This document shows positions 26,160 to 34,960 of a stretch of DNA of 64,000 bases, in pieces. A program made the position numbers and the translations under genes. Under the pieces are notes generated by a model. The model was given only the letters and a program-made list of their open reading frames with translations, did no database searches and had not been told where the DNA came from. The first letter of the stretch is position 1. The number at the start of each line of letters is the position of its first letter. The stretch is taken from contig NZ_SNTZ01000001.1 of the NCBI RefSeq assembly GCF_004916895.1, positions 1-64,000 on the forward strand, given 5' to 3'. This DNA comes from Flagellimonas alvinocaridis (lineage in GTDB: Bacteria; Bacteroidota; Bacteroidia; Flavobacteriales; Flavobacteriaceae).

Positions 26160-27956
26160 CTAATCGTTTAATTCTTGAATTTTCTTTTCAAGAACAGCGA
26201 TACGCTCTTTCAAACGTGTTTCACGCTTGTCCCGTTTTTCGGTATATTCCTTTTCAATTACTGCAATCTTCGATTTGAAGTATCCCTGAATGGCATTATA
26301 GAATGAAATGTTCGTCAGGTTATTAACGTGATTGCTTTCACCAAAATGCACTTGCTTTGTAAGCAGGTACCGTATTAGCTTATGAAAAACATCTTTCTTG
26401 AAATTTTTCTTGAAATGTTCAACAGTTTCCACTTCTGTCATCTTTGAAGTACCCGTCAGCAGTTTGGAAAAATACTTCTGACGACCCATATAATCCACAT
26501 TGTTTTCAAAAAGTGAGATTGAAAAGGCGACCATTTCATCCACAGACAGTGCTTTCTTGGTATTGATATAATCGGTTTCACGAATCATCTGTACCACTTC
26601 TTCAAACTGCTTGTTGTTCTCAATCTGTTTTTTGCGGATTTCTCGCTCATTAATTTTGATGATTTGTTCTTGGGGTGTACAATCTGCCATTTTCCTGTTG
26701 GCCAATGGTGCAGAATATTCAGTGGAATCGTTCTCTGTCTCCTCAATAACTTTTACGAAAGCATTTTTGTGTTGGTAGGTTTCAGTATTGAAAACGATAC
26801 CATTCACGAAGCCGTTGTCCTTGGCTGAATTGTACATTTCCAGGTCATCTTTATAGCTCTGTATAGCTTCGTCCAATTCTGCTTTCAGTTCATCCTCGGA
26901 ATAATCATAATGCTGGTATTCAACCTTTATGGCATCCATTGTTGGTTCAGTAGGACATTCTATGATTTCGACATCATCCAGCAAATAGACTTTCAATCCA
27001 TTACTTTCAAGTTGGGAAATGACCAGTTGGTTGTTTTCTTCATCTGCCCAATACTGTCGTATTCCAGGAATCAACAGAACGCTTTCTTTCTTGGATTTTT
27101 CAATGAGGTTCAAGAACGATTTGGACTTTTTCGTTTCAAAACAAGCCGATTTGGTGCAGACCATTTTACCTTCGCCAAAAAGATTCCCTTGATTTGCGGC
27201 ATTGAACGGACATTCTACACAGGTACCAGATTTTAAAACCAAGGTTTTATCTGCAACATCAAAAGGTGCTTTTTCTAAATCGTAGGTCTGGTTGTTTATC
27301 ATTCGGTTTATCTGATGTGCGTTGAATTCTTCGCCCATCGTTTCCAGCATCATCTGCTGCTCTTCTGGCTCAAAGAGCGCAACGCCAACACCTAATGAAA
27401 TGGTCATTTCACCGCTGCGAACAAAGTGTTTGAAGCCATCAATCAATCCGGAAAGCTTTAAGCGTTGTCGAATAAAATTGTCTGTTCTTCCCAAACGCTT
27501 CGCGATTTCTGACGGGGAATACTTCTCGTTTAAATAGGCTATTGCATCAGCTTCTTCTGTAGGTTCAACATCCTGTCGTTGTAGGTTTTCGATAATTTGA
27601 ACTTCGAGAACCTCATTGTTCTCATAGGTTCTCACGATACAGGGAATAGTTTTCTTTTTGGCCAGCATACATGCTCTGTAACGACGTTCGCCCATTACGA
27701 TTATAAAATCCCTTCCAGATTTTCTTACCGTTATGGGCTGTAATACACCGTGCGCTTTGATGCTTTCTGAAAGTTGGCTCAGCAATTTTTCATCAAAGGT
27801 TTTTCTTGGCTGGTCTGGGTCTGGCTTGATTTTGCCAATGTCCAGGTTCTGGATTTGAATTGTTTGTACTTTCTTTCCATTCACTTCTTTGTTCGCTGTA
27901 GTCGTTTTACTTCTACGCATTCTTGTGGTACTCGCTTTTGTTGTCATAATACTCAA
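26160..27956 (-). CDS. ParB/RepB/Spo0J-family protein
   Basis: This 598-residue protein has a basic N-terminus, a ParB nuclease/CTPase-like domain (about 30-125) with G-E-R-R-Y-R-A (89-95) and E-N-L-Q-R (123-127), then a helix-turn-helix (S-P-S-E-I-A-K-R-L-G-R-T near 147-158). A Cys cluster follows (C-V-E-C-P-F, then C and C-F within 30 residues), possibly a zinc site. The remaining 300 residues end in a Lys/Glu coiled coil. No ParA is nearby. Proteins of this kind are common near the ends of Bacteroidetes ICEs and could serve in maintenance or gene control. It is the last ICE gene before the tRNA boundary. Confidence 0.85.
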   Translation of the reverse strand: MSIMTTKASTTRMRRSKTTTANKEVNGKKVQTIQIQNLDIGKIKPDPDQPRKTFDEKLLSQLSESIKAHGVLQPITVRKSGRDFIIVMGERRYRACMLAKKKTIPCIVRTYENNEVLEVQIIENLQRQDVEPTEEADAIAYLNEKYSPSEIAKRLGRTDNFIRQRLKLSGLIDGFKHFVRSGEMTISLGVGVALFEPEEQQMMLETMGEEFNAHQINRMINNQTYDLEKAPFDVADKTLVLKSGTCVECPFNAANQGNLFGEGKMVCTKSACFETKKSKSFLNLIEKSKKESVLLIPGIRQYWADEENNQLVISQLESNGLKVYLLDDVEIIECPTEPTMDAIKVEYQHYDYSEDELKAELDEAIQSYKDDLEMYNSAKDNGFVNGIVFNTETYQHKNAFVKVIEETENDSTEYSAPLANRKMADCTPQEQIIKINEREIRKKQIENNKQFEEVVQMIRETDYINTKKALSVDEMVAFSISLFENNVDYMGRQKYFSKLLTGTSKMTEVETVEHFKKNFKKDVFHKLIRYLLTKQVHFGESNHVNNLTNISFYNAIQGYFKSKIAVIEKEYTEKRDKRETRLKERIAVLEKKIQELND

Positions 27957-28311
27957 ATTTTAGATTAAACAATATTTGAGCAGAAACCAAACTGAAGATA
28001 AAATCTTGGCTCAAAAGGAAACGGAATAAATTAGTAAAGGCAGAAGTGATGGCTTTATGCCGTAGTCTTTTGATGCAAATATTTTACGAGTTTAACTTGC
28101 GGGGATATTGCACAAATAAATACATTTCATATCGCGGATATAAAGAAGAGAACTAGTAAAAAATATTATTTCGAGCATAAGTAAAATAATATTTTCTACC
28201 AATTGAAAGCATATAACATTAATCAAAATGGGAAGAGAAAAAAAGTAAAATGTTGTACCTATGTTGTACCTGAAGAGAAATTTAGCAACAAAAACCACTC
28301 TATTTAAAATA
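27957..28311. other. ICE right-end region with tandem 11-bp repeat
   Basis: No gene is seen here. The 11-base sequence ATGTTGTACCT is repeated head to tail at 28250-28260 and 28261-28271, about 70-90 bp inside the tRNA-Leu gene. Tandem short repeats close to an attachment site are typical integrase arm sites, which is the suggested role. The upstream part should hold the promoter of the ParB-like gene. Confidence 0.4.
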
Positions 28312-28312
28312 A

Positions 28313-28340
28313 AAAAGCCGAAGATTTCTCCTCGGCTTTT
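28313..28340 (-). terminator. Terminator of tRNA-Leu
   Basis: On the reverse strand AAAAGCCGA pairs with TCGGCTTTT around ten bases and continues into a T-rich run (TTTTTTATTTT). It lies directly after the 3' end of the tRNA and is a good rho-independent terminator. Confidence 0.75.
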
Positions 28341-28342
28341 CG

Positions 28343-28424
28343 TGCGGGCGAAGGGACTCGAACCCCCACACCTTGCGGCATCAGATCCTAAGTCTGACGT
28401 GTCTACCAATTCCACCACGCCCGC
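28343..28424 (-). tRNA. tRNA-Leu (anticodon TAG)
   Basis: The reverse strand folds into a complete leucine tRNA: acceptor stem GCGGGCG with CGCCCGC, D-arm with GGTAGACAC, anticodon stem CAGA with TCTG around CTTAGGA (anticodon TAG), a short variable arm (TGCCGCAAGGTG), and T-arm GGGGG-TTCGAGT-CCCTT. The discriminator base is A; CCA is not encoded. The gene is 82 nt. It appears to be carried at the end of the ICE and to replace the interrupted chromosomal tRNA found just upstream. Confidence 0.93.
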
Positions 28425-28460
28425 ATTTTAACAATATTTTAAGAACCTATACTTGGTTAA

Positions 28461-28500
28461 ATCCTAAGTCTAGCGTGTCTACCAATTCCACCACACCCGC
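28461..28500 (-). pseudogene. Truncated tRNA-Leu 5' half (attachment-site remnant)
   Basis: On the reverse strand, 40 bases match the 5' half of a leucine tRNA: acceptor strand GCGGGTG, D-arm, and the anticodon loop with TAG. Homology to the intact neighbour stops just after the loop. Eleven bases around the loop (ATCCTAAGTCT on the forward strand) are identical in both copies, while the acceptor strand and one stem pair differ, so it is not a simple duplication of the intact gene. The likely explanation is the original chromosomal tRNA, cut at its anticodon loop by ICE integration. Confidence 0.75.
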
Positions 28501-28511
28501 GGAAAGGAGTG

Positions 28512-28541
28512 CAAATATAGCCCAATTTTCCGATTTGCAAA
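28512..28541 (-). promoter_or_regulatory. Promoter of the tRNA-Leu locus
   Basis: A Bacteroidetes-type promoter on the reverse strand: TTTG (28538-28541), an 18-base spacer, then TATATTTG (28512-28519). It sits 12 bp before the truncated tRNA half and would transcribe that half and the intact tRNA in one precursor. Confidence 0.7.
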
Positions 28542-28597
28542 TGGACTACATGCAAAAACTTGTTTTTTGTACTTTTAGGGCACTTTTTAAATGAAAT

Positions 28598-29986
28598 ATG
28601 GAACAAATCAATACCTACATCAATACCCACAAAGACCGATTCATCAATGAGCTCAACGACCTGCTACGACTTCCTTCCATTAGTGCCGACCCGGCCTATG
28701 CCGAGGATGTTCTGGCAACCGCAAAAGCCGTTGAGTCATCACTTATAGCTGCTGGTTGTGAAAATACCGAAATCTGCGAGACCAAAGGTTATCCTGTTGT
28801 TTATGCCGAGAAAATGATAGACCCCAACCTGCCAACTGTATTGGTTTACGGACACTACGATGTACAACCACCGGACCCTATGGACCTTTGGGACTCCCCG
28901 CCATTTGAACCGGTGATCAAACCCACCAAACTACACCCCGATGGCGCCATTTTTGCCAGAGGTGCCTGCGACGACAAAGGACAATTCTTTATGCACGTAA
29001 AGGCTGTGGAGTTCATGATCAAAAACAACCAATTGCCCTGCAATGTCAAATTTATGATCGAAGGTGAGGAAGAAGTGGGCAGCGATAGTTTGGGTGATTT
29101 CCTAAAGAAAAACCGTGAGAAATTAAAGAACGACATTATTCTTATTTCCGACACGGGAATGATTGCCAATGATGTTCCTTCCATTACCACAGGACTTCGG
29201 GGACTCAGTTATGTGGAAGTGGAAGTGACCGGGGCCAACCGCGACCTACATTCTGGCATTTACGGAGGCGCAGCGCCCAACCCCATTAATGTACTGGCCA
29301 AAATGATCGCCACCTTACACGACGAGAACAACCACATCACCATTCCAGGTTTTTATGATAAGGTTGAAATCATTTCCGATGAGGAGCGTGCCGAGATGGC
29401 CAAAGCCCCTTTTGACCTTGAAGAATATAAAAAAGCCTTGGATATTGGCGATGTACATGGTGAAAAAGGCTATACCACCACAGAACGTTTCGGCATTCGC
29501 CCTACATTGGATGTCAATGGTATTTGGGGTGGCTACACTGGAGAAGGGGCCAAAACCGTGATTGCCAGCAAAGCCTACGCCAAAATCTCCATGCGCTTGG
29601 TTCCTGATCAGGATTGGCATGAAATCACAGACCTCTTCACCAAATATTTTGAATCCATTGCCCCAAAAAGTGTCAAGGTAAAGGTAAAACCGCACCACGG
29701 CGGTCAAGCTTATGTGACTCCGATAGACAGCATAGGATACCAAGCCGCCGCCAAGGCCATGGAAACCACTTTTGGAAAAACCCCTGTACCCCAACGTACC
29801 GGTGGAAGTATTCCCATTGTGGCCCTTTTTGAAAAAGTATTGGAAAGCAAGACCATTTTGCTGGGGTTTGGGTTGGACAGTGATGCCATACACTCCCCCA
29901 ACGAACATTTTGGTGTTTGGAATTTTCTAAAGGGAATTGAGACCATCCCTTACTTTTATAAGTACTTTACAGAAATGAACGCCTAG
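28598..29986 (+). CDS. M20-family dipeptidase
   Basis: This 462-residue cytosolic metallopeptidase has all di-zinc ligands visible: H86 and D88 in Y-G-H-Y-D-V, the bridging D126 in C-D-D-K-G, the catalytic pair in G-E-E-E-V-G-S (near 156-160), an Asp in L-I-S-D-T-G, and the last His in A-I-H-S-P-N-E-H. R-D-L-H-S-G-I-Y-G-G marks the dimerisation (lid) domain. It should cleave dipeptides or short peptides. It is the first chromosomal gene after the ICE boundary. Confidence 0.9.
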   Translation: MEQINTYINTHKDRFINELNDLLRLPSISADPAYAEDVLATAKAVESSLIAAGCENTEICETKGYPVVYAEKMIDPNLPTVLVYGHYDVQPPDPMDLWDSPPFEPVIKPTKLHPDGAIFARGACDDKGQFFMHVKAVEFMIKNNQLPCNVKFMIEGEEEVGSDSLGDFLKKNREKLKNDIILISDTGMIANDVPSITTGLRGLSYVEVEVTGANRDLHSGIYGGAAPNPINVLAKMIATLHDENNHITIPGFYDKVEIISDEERAEMAKAPFDLEEYKKALDIGDVHGEKGYTTTERFGIRPTLDVNGIWGGYTGEGAKTVIASKAYAKISMRLVPDQDWHEITDLFTKYFESIAPKSVKVKVKPHHGGQAYVTPIDSIGYQAAAKAMETTFGKTPVPQRTGGSIPIVALFEKVLESKTILLGFGLDSDAIHSPNEHFGVWNFLKGIETIPYFYKYFTEMNA

Positions 29987-30561
29987 AGCTTCTTTACATA
30001 TTTGGTGATGATCACTATGTGCTGACCATCCACTTTGCCTTCAATATATTCGGCATTATCGCGATCCAGGGAAATCCGTCTTACGGCGGTTCCCTGTTTG
30101 GCGACCATGCTGGAACCCTTTACTTTTAGATCCTTCACCAATACCACATTGTCCCCGTTTTCCAGAACAACCCCGTTCACATCTCGGTGGATGACATGTT
30201 CACTCTCTTCCTCACCTTCACCGGTAGCTTTGGCCCACTCCAAAACCTCATCTTCCAGATACATCATATCCAAAAGGTCTTGTGGCCATCCTTCGGACTT
30301 TAAACGGTTCAGCATACGCCATACCACCACCTTTACGGCATCATGCTCACTCCACATACTGTCGTTCAAACAGCGCCAATGGTTGGCATCTGTGGTTTCC
30401 GGGTTTTCTATTTGGTTTTTGCATGTGGCACTTATCAAAATGCTACCATCCAATCCTCCTGTGGATACGGGCGAAACTTCATAAATAACCAAGTCATCGG
30501 TAGCACCACTTAGTTCACATACGCCCCCACTTCTTTGTTGCAAATCCTCAAAAAGACCCAT
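29983..30561 (-). CDS. PhnA-like (YjdM) family protein
   Basis: This 192-residue protein ends in the PhnA domain: a beta-rich C-terminus with V-N-G-V-V-L-E-N-G-D-N-V-V-L-V-K-D-L-K-V-K-G-S (read across two strands). The N-terminal half has C-E-L-S-G and other Cys (C14, C46, C63), of the zinc-ribbon-like type in longer PhnA proteins. Despite the name, a role in phosphonate breakdown is not established. It converges on, and overlaps by 4 bp, the dipeptidase gene. Confidence 0.8.
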   Translation of the reverse strand: MGLFEDLQQRSGGVCELSGATDDLVIYEVSPVSTGGLDGSILISATCKNQIENPETTDANHWRCLNDSMWSEHDAVKVVVWRMLNRLKSEGWPQDLLDMMYLEDEVLEWAKATGEGEEESEHVIHRDVNGVVLENGDNVVLVKDLKVKGSSMVAKQGTAVRRISLDRDNAEYIEGKVDGQHIVIITKYVKKL

Positions 30562-30700
30562 TTCATTTTGTTTAAGAGGCGTAAAATTAGGTTTTTAAAA
30601 TGACCTCAACCAGAGGTTCACGCTCAATTTCCCGGCTATTCATGTAACAAATTACCACAAATTGCGTTCTAATACTCTATCAATCAAAGAGAACACAATC

Positions 30701-31801
30701 ATGTTGCAACGTTTTTTTATTTTCTGCTCTGGGGCAGATACAGACCTTCTATCCACTTGTTCCAATGGGGAACGAAACAAATATGCCGGAATTGGCGCCA
30801 CCGTATTCTTTACCGCCGTCATGGCATTCATCGCCAGTGGGTATGCTCTTTACACCGTTTTTGACAATATCTACACTTCCCTATTCTTCGGATTGATCTG
30901 GGGACTGTTGATTTTCAACCTGGACCGATACATTGTATCGACCATAAAAAAGCGGGACAATATCAAAAGTGAACTGCTCCAAGCCACCCCACGAATCCTT
31001 TTGGCGATTATCATTGCCGTGGTGATTTCGAAGCCTTTGGAGATGAAGATTTTTGAGAAAGAAATCAATCAAGTGTTGTTGGAAGAAAAAAACGCCATGA
31101 CCTTGAACAACAAGGAACAATTGGCCCTTCAATACACTCCAAAAATAGAGGCACTCCAACAAGAGATAGCAGCCCTTAAATCCGAAATTGTCCAGAAAGA
31201 AACTGAAACCAATGCACTGTACGACACCTACATTTCCGAAGCGGAAGGTACGGCAGGAACCGGTCTATTGGGCAAAGGCCCCGTATACCAAGAGAAACGC
31301 GAAAAGCACGATGCCTATTTGGCGGAACTCAACACATTGAAGGAAACCAATGCCTCCAAAATTGAAGATATAGAAGCCCAAATTGCGGCTTTGGAAACCG
31401 ATTACAATACAGCGGTCTCCAATTCACAACCCATTATTGATGGTTTTGATGGTTTGATGGCCCGCATCAATGCCTTGGGCAAATTACCTTGGTTTCCCTC
31501 GTTCTTTATTTTCCTGTTGTTCCTCGCGATTGAAACGGCCCCTATCATTGCCAAATTATTGGCCCCAAGAGGCGAGTACGATTACAAATTTGAGGAGCAG
31601 GAAAGTGTAGTGGCCACATGGGTGACCCAAAAAGTGGAACACCGAAAGCTACTGTTGGCAACGGATGGTGAAATCAATGAAAGCATCTATGCCGATATCA
31701 AGAATGAGGAAGAACTATACCGCTACAAAAAGGAAAAAGCAGAGGAACTGCTCCGGTTACAGGCCGATTCTTTTCACAAAGTACAGGTAAAAGGACTTTA
31801 A
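30701..31801 (+). CDS. DUF4407 membrane protein
   Basis: From the ATG giving MLQRFFIFC the protein has 366 residues. Three membrane segments cluster in the N-terminal third (about 28-48, 55-74, 93-112), then a long coiled coil (about 120-270), a fourth segment near 275-295, and a charged cytoplasmic tail. This is the DUF4407 layout, frequent in Bacteroidetes and of unknown function. It converges with the MutS-like gene; the two coding ends overlap by 4 bp. Confidence 0.83.
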   Translation: MLQRFFIFCSGADTDLLSTCSNGERNKYAGIGATVFFTAVMAFIASGYALYTVFDNIYTSLFFGLIWGLLIFNLDRYIVSTIKKRDNIKSELLQATPRILLAIIIAVVISKPLEMKIFEKEINQVLLEEKNAMTLNNKEQLALQYTPKIEALQQEIAALKSEIVQKETETNALYDTYISEAEGTAGTGLLGKGPVYQEKREKHDAYLAELNTLKETNASKIEDIEAQIAALETDYNTAVSNSQPIIDGFDGLMARINALGKLPWFPSFFIFLLFLAIETAPIIAKLLAPRGEYDYKFEEQESVVATWVTQKVEHRKLLLATDGEINESIYADIKNEEELYRYKKEKAEELLRLQADSFHKVQVKGL

Positions 31802-33567
31802 TCCACTATTCTCATATTTTTGAGCAGGAAAGACGCATTCATATTTTGGCAAATACCCTCTTTAAACTTGTAGTCGAAGTAGAGTTCGCCATCTACAATC
31901 TGAGCATCAAAATATTTGTTTTCCACTTGTGAAAGTTGGTCGGACAATGTGCAAAGGCTTAAATCGTGGGTGGCGACCAAACCTGTGGCTCCAATCCGAA
32001 CCAAACGCTCCACAAACTTTTTGGAGCCTTCGGCCTTGTCCACACTATTGGTCCCTTTCAAAATTTCATCGAGCACCACAAAGCAATTCCCCTTCTCCAA
32101 TTCTTCCACAATAAACTTTAAGCGCTTAAGCTCAGCATAAAAATAGGAGGTTTCATCCGCCAACGAATCCGAAGAACGCATGCTCGTCAACAAACGGACG
32201 GGCGCATATTTTACCTCTTTTCCTTTTACGGGCAACCCCATGTTTGCCATAACAATTTGCAAGGCAACAGCTCTTAAAAAAGTACTCTTCCCCGCCATAT
32301 TGGCTCCGGTAACGATACAAAAACGCCCTTTTCCTATTTCGAAATCGTTAAGTACGTTCTTTTTTGGGTCTACCAGCGGATGTCCCACAGCTTTGGCGGT
32401 TAAAACAGTATCGCCTTCCACCAGATCAGGATAGGTGTGGTCGGGATGGTTAAAGGCGTAATTTCCAAGGCTGATATACGCATCAAATTGTGCAATGGCA
32501 GAAAACCAATCCTCGATATCCTTGCCGTATTTTTCTATCCAAGCTTCAACCTTATAGGTGTAGTAGAGACTCCATAAACCAAGGCCTTGCGCAAACATTG
32601 CAATGAGCAAATTTTGCTGCTGTTCCAACATCATCATATCTTGGTAGAAGCGTTTTACGATTTTGGAGGTCTTCTCCCCTTCTACCTCCAACTTTTTTTG
32701 AAGTTCCTGCAAAAGTTCCGAAGTAAATTGTTGCCCTTCCAGTTCGGAAATCAGCCTTTGATGTTGCTGAATGGTTTCCTGTGCCTCCGAAACCTTTGTT
32801 GCAAAGCTTAGAATCTTCTTGGCGTATCGCATCACAATTCCCAATCCCAAAAAATACCATACCAGCACCAAACTTTCGGGCACTTTTCCCAAGAAGGCCA
32901 AGATGATCCATAAAATGGAGAGCAGTACAAAGATCGGGGCCACTATCCCAACCCATTTTGACGTGAATGTTTTGTGGTCTTTCATCCATTTGGAAACCAC
33001 ATTAGGGTCAATTTTAGGCTTTGTTTCCCCGGCCAAGGCCAAAAAATGTTGCCTCCATTCAGGAAGCTTTGCCAATTCCTTGATGGCTTCCTGTTTTTTG
33101 AGAATATCCTTGGGTTTATCATCCAATAACAGTTGGGCCAGCACGCCGCTCCCCTGTTTCAAAACGGTTCGGTTGCCATACTGATAGAAAGACCCCCTAC
33201 CGAACAAATCCAAATCTTGTGCGTAGGGATGCTCGGGTTGTAAAAACTCCTTTCCATCTGGCAAATGGTGAAATTTACGGTCCAACACCTTCAATTCCGT
33301 CTCATTGAGGGCCACCAACCGTTCCAAATAGGCTTTTTCCCTTTTCAGGTTGACAAACCGGGCCACGAGATATAAAAACAATGTGGTGCCAAACACAAAA
33401 ATTCCAACTACAGCGGATTGCCCCCAAAAGAAATAGATGCCTACCACTAGGGCCAAAAAAACAGAAAGTCGGATAGTAGCCAAAAGGCCCAATCGCTTTT
33501 TTACTTGTTGAAGATGGGTAGTATGTTTATCCCGTTGTTGGGTATAGAACTGTTTTACTTTGCTCAT
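31798..33567 (-). CDS. MutS-like ATPase with membrane segments
   Basis: This 589-residue protein carries the MutS ABC-type ATPase domain at its C-terminus: Walker A T-G-A-N-M-A-G-K-S-T near 415-425, S-S-D-S-L-A-D-E-T-S, and Walker B V-V-L-D-E-I near 495, then T-H-D. It lacks the mismatch-binding N-terminal domain and instead has hydrophobic segments near 28-70 and 215-245. Such membrane-anchored MutS relatives are widespread in Bacteroidetes; a role in mismatch repair is doubtful. It is the distal gene of the reverse run from yjbR. Confidence 0.85.
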   Translation of the reverse strand: MSKVKQFYTQQRDKHTTHLQQVKKRLGLLATIRLSVFLALVVGIYFFWGQSAVVGIFVFGTTLFLYLVARFVNLKREKAYLERLVALNETELKVLDRKFHHLPDGKEFLQPEHPYAQDLDLFGRGSFYQYGNRTVLKQGSGVLAQLLLDDKPKDILKKQEAIKELAKLPEWRQHFLALAGETKPKIDPNVVSKWMKDHKTFTSKWVGIVAPIFVLLSILWIILAFLGKVPESLVLVWYFLGLGIVMRYAKKILSFATKVSEAQETIQQHQRLISELEGQQFTSELLQELQKKLEVEGEKTSKIVKRFYQDMMMLEQQQNLLIAMFAQGLGLWSLYYTYKVEAWIEKYGKDIEDWFSAIAQFDAYISLGNYAFNHPDHTYPDLVEGDTVLTAKAVGHPLVDPKKNVLNDFEIGKGRFCIVTGANMAGKSTFLRAVALQIVMANMGLPVKGKEVKYAPVRLLTSMRSSDSLADETSYFYAELKRLKFIVEELEKGNCFVVLDEILKGTNSVDKAEGSKKFVERLVRIGATGLVATHDLSLCTLSDQLSQVENKYFDAQIVDGELYFDYKFKEGICQNMNASFLLKNMRIVD

Positions 33568-33574
33568 TCAAAAA

Positions 33575-33934
33575 TCAATCTAAATCCTCCAATTCCTGTC
33601 TTATTTTTTTGGTAAGACTGGCCACCACCAAATCATAGGAATGGTCCAACAATTCTTTAATCAACTGTGGCGGAAGATTGTCCAAAAACAAGGTATTCCA
33701 ATGCTTTTTACTCATGTGGTAGCCCGGAATAATGGCCCCATCGTGTTCTTCCCGAAGTTCAATGGCCCTTTCCGGGTCGCATTTTAGGTTGCACTGCGCC
33801 GGAAGACGTTCCAAGGCCACCAAGGCAAACATTTTGCCCATCACCTTGAATACCAATGTGCTCTCATCAAAAGGAAATTCTTCGGTAATCCCTTTTTTAT
33901 TCAGGCACAGGTTGCGAAACTCCTCAATGTTCAT
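33575..33934 (-). CDS. MmcQ/YjbR family DNA-binding protein
   Basis: A 119-residue protein of the MmcQ/YjbR family, with the usual start (I-E-E-F-R-N-L-C-L-N-K-K-G) and the segments K-V-M-G-K-M-F-A-L and L-K-C-D-P-E-R-A. H-M-S-K-K-H-W-N is the conserved middle motif. The fold resembles a double-wing DNA-binding unit; biological role is unclear. It overlaps the preceding Dabb lipoprotein gene by 4 bp. Confidence 0.87.
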   Translation of the reverse strand: MNIEEFRNLCLNKKGITEEFPFDESTLVFKVMGKMFALVALERLPAQCNLKCDPERAIELREEHDGAIIPGYHMSKKHWNTLFLDNLPPQLIKELLDHSYDLVVASLTKKIRQELEDLD

Positions 33935-34332
33935 GGTCTCACGCCTTCGGAATCATACACAATCACCTTTTCCCACAAGTCTTTGCACTCCTCAATAAAA
34001 ATCAGATGAGCCTCCTCTTCCTGATAGGCTTCTTGGGCCTCTGCAGATTCAAAAGTCACGATAAGGGAATAGGTAAAGGAATCGTCCACCACATCCCTGA
34101 CCGCTTTGGGCGGAGTGCCCATAAAATTGGTCTTCGCGTATTTGGAGTTGTCCAAAAACTTCTGCAACGAAGCTTCAAACTTGGTCCTCTCCGCATGACT
34201 GTCCGGATTCTTGAACCAGAAGTAAACGGTGTGTGCAAAAGCGTGGTCAAAATTTTCCTCGCCGTTTTTGATCTGTACGCAACTCGTTGCAAATACCCCA
34301 ACCAAAAGCAGGGTCAAAATTTTTGTTTTCAT
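33931..34332 (-). CDS. Dabb-family lipoprotein
   Basis: This 133-residue protein has a lipoprotein signal (F-A-T-S-C, lipid on C18) and a Dabb (stress-responsive alpha/beta barrel) domain from about 30, with H-T-V-Y-F-W-F-K at the first strand and D-S-F-T-Y-S-L-I-V-T-F in the middle. Dabb proteins form dimeric barrels; the exported Bacteroidetes versions have no known reaction. It sits in a run of tightly spaced reverse genes. Confidence 0.82.
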   Translation of the reverse strand: MKTKILTLLLVGVFATSCVQIKNGEENFDHAFAHTVYFWFKNPDSHAERTKFEASLQKFLDNSKYAKTNFMGTPPKAVRDVVDDSFTYSLIVTFESAEAQEAYQEEEAHLIFIEECKDLWEKVIVYDSEGVRP

Positions 34333-34336
34333 ACTG

Positions 34337-34960
34337 TTATTCTTCTAAAAAGTGTTTTTCCCTATTGGAGATTTCCAAAGCGGAGTAGTCCAATCTCCAT
34401 CCGATGGTCTCCACAATTTTTTCCACCAAAAGAACGGCCTGCAACGCTTCTTTGCGAGCGGTATCCATCAATCCACTTTCCGGAATTTTCTGTTTGATGT
34501 GTTCCTTGGCCTCTTGATTGAGTTTGGTAAGATCATCTGGCGAAAAGCTGTTGAACAATCCATTTTTAATGTCATAAAACTGCAGGTCCGGCTCAATGGA
34601 AAGCACTTCGGGCTCTGGAAAATTATTTAAAATGATGCGCTTCTTCTCCGTATCGGCCTTCAGGTCCAATTTGGTCAAATCGTACCCAATATGTGCCTTT
34701 GCCTTGACCACGATCAGTGCCTTTTTTTTGCTTCGCAACAGGCTCATGAATCGGTCTTTGGTGTTTTCGTAATGGTAGATTTCGGCGAAATCCCCTTCCA
34801 CAGAAACCAGTTTGCAGACGCTCCTAATCTTGTCCAGCAACACGGTGGACTGCTGTTTGGTGAGTTCTTTACTTCTCTTCTTCCGGAATAGCGAGAACAG
34901 CCAATACATGAGTATGGCTCCCAGTATCAATCCAAGAAATACGTCGATGATATCACCCAT
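34337..34960 (-). CDS. DUF4230 protein
   Basis: A 207-residue protein with one N-terminal membrane anchor (about 5-24) followed by a basic patch, then a DUF4230 domain (about 40-200) with K-A-K-A-H-I-G-Y-D-L near 88-97. Function is unknown. It lies 4 bp upstream of the Dabb gene and overlaps the DUF4260 gene by 8 bp, so it belongs to the same reverse transcription unit. Confidence 0.8.
   Translation of the reverse strand: MGDIIDVFLGLILGAILMYWLFSLFRKKRSKELTKQQSTVLLDKIRSVCKLVSVEGDFAEIYHYENTKDRFMSLLRSKKKALIVVKAKAHIGYDLTKLDLKADTEKKRIILNNFPEPEVLSIEPDLQFYDIKNGLFNSFSPDDLTKLNQEAKEHIKQKIPESGLMDTARKEALQAVLLVEKIVETIGWRLDYSALEISNREKHFLEE

Noticed and set aside
28092..28418. 108-codon reverse frame over the tRNA-Leu
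   Set aside because: Its N-terminus (M-V-E-L-V-D-T-S-D-L) is translated tRNA sequence, a well-known artefact.
28461..28500. Second functional tRNA-Leu
   Set aside because: Lacks variable arm, T-arm and 3' acceptor strand; cannot fold as a tRNA.
1..28500. CRISPR array or phage structural genes in the accessory region
   Set aside because: No regularly spaced repeats and no capsid, tail or terminase motifs; the content is conjugative.
28373..28594. Forward frame over both tRNA-Leu copies
   Set aside because: Antisense reading of tRNA genes; no independent support.
29315..29908. 197-codon frame opposite the M20 dipeptidase
   Set aside because: Lies wholly inside a gene with all zinc ligands present.
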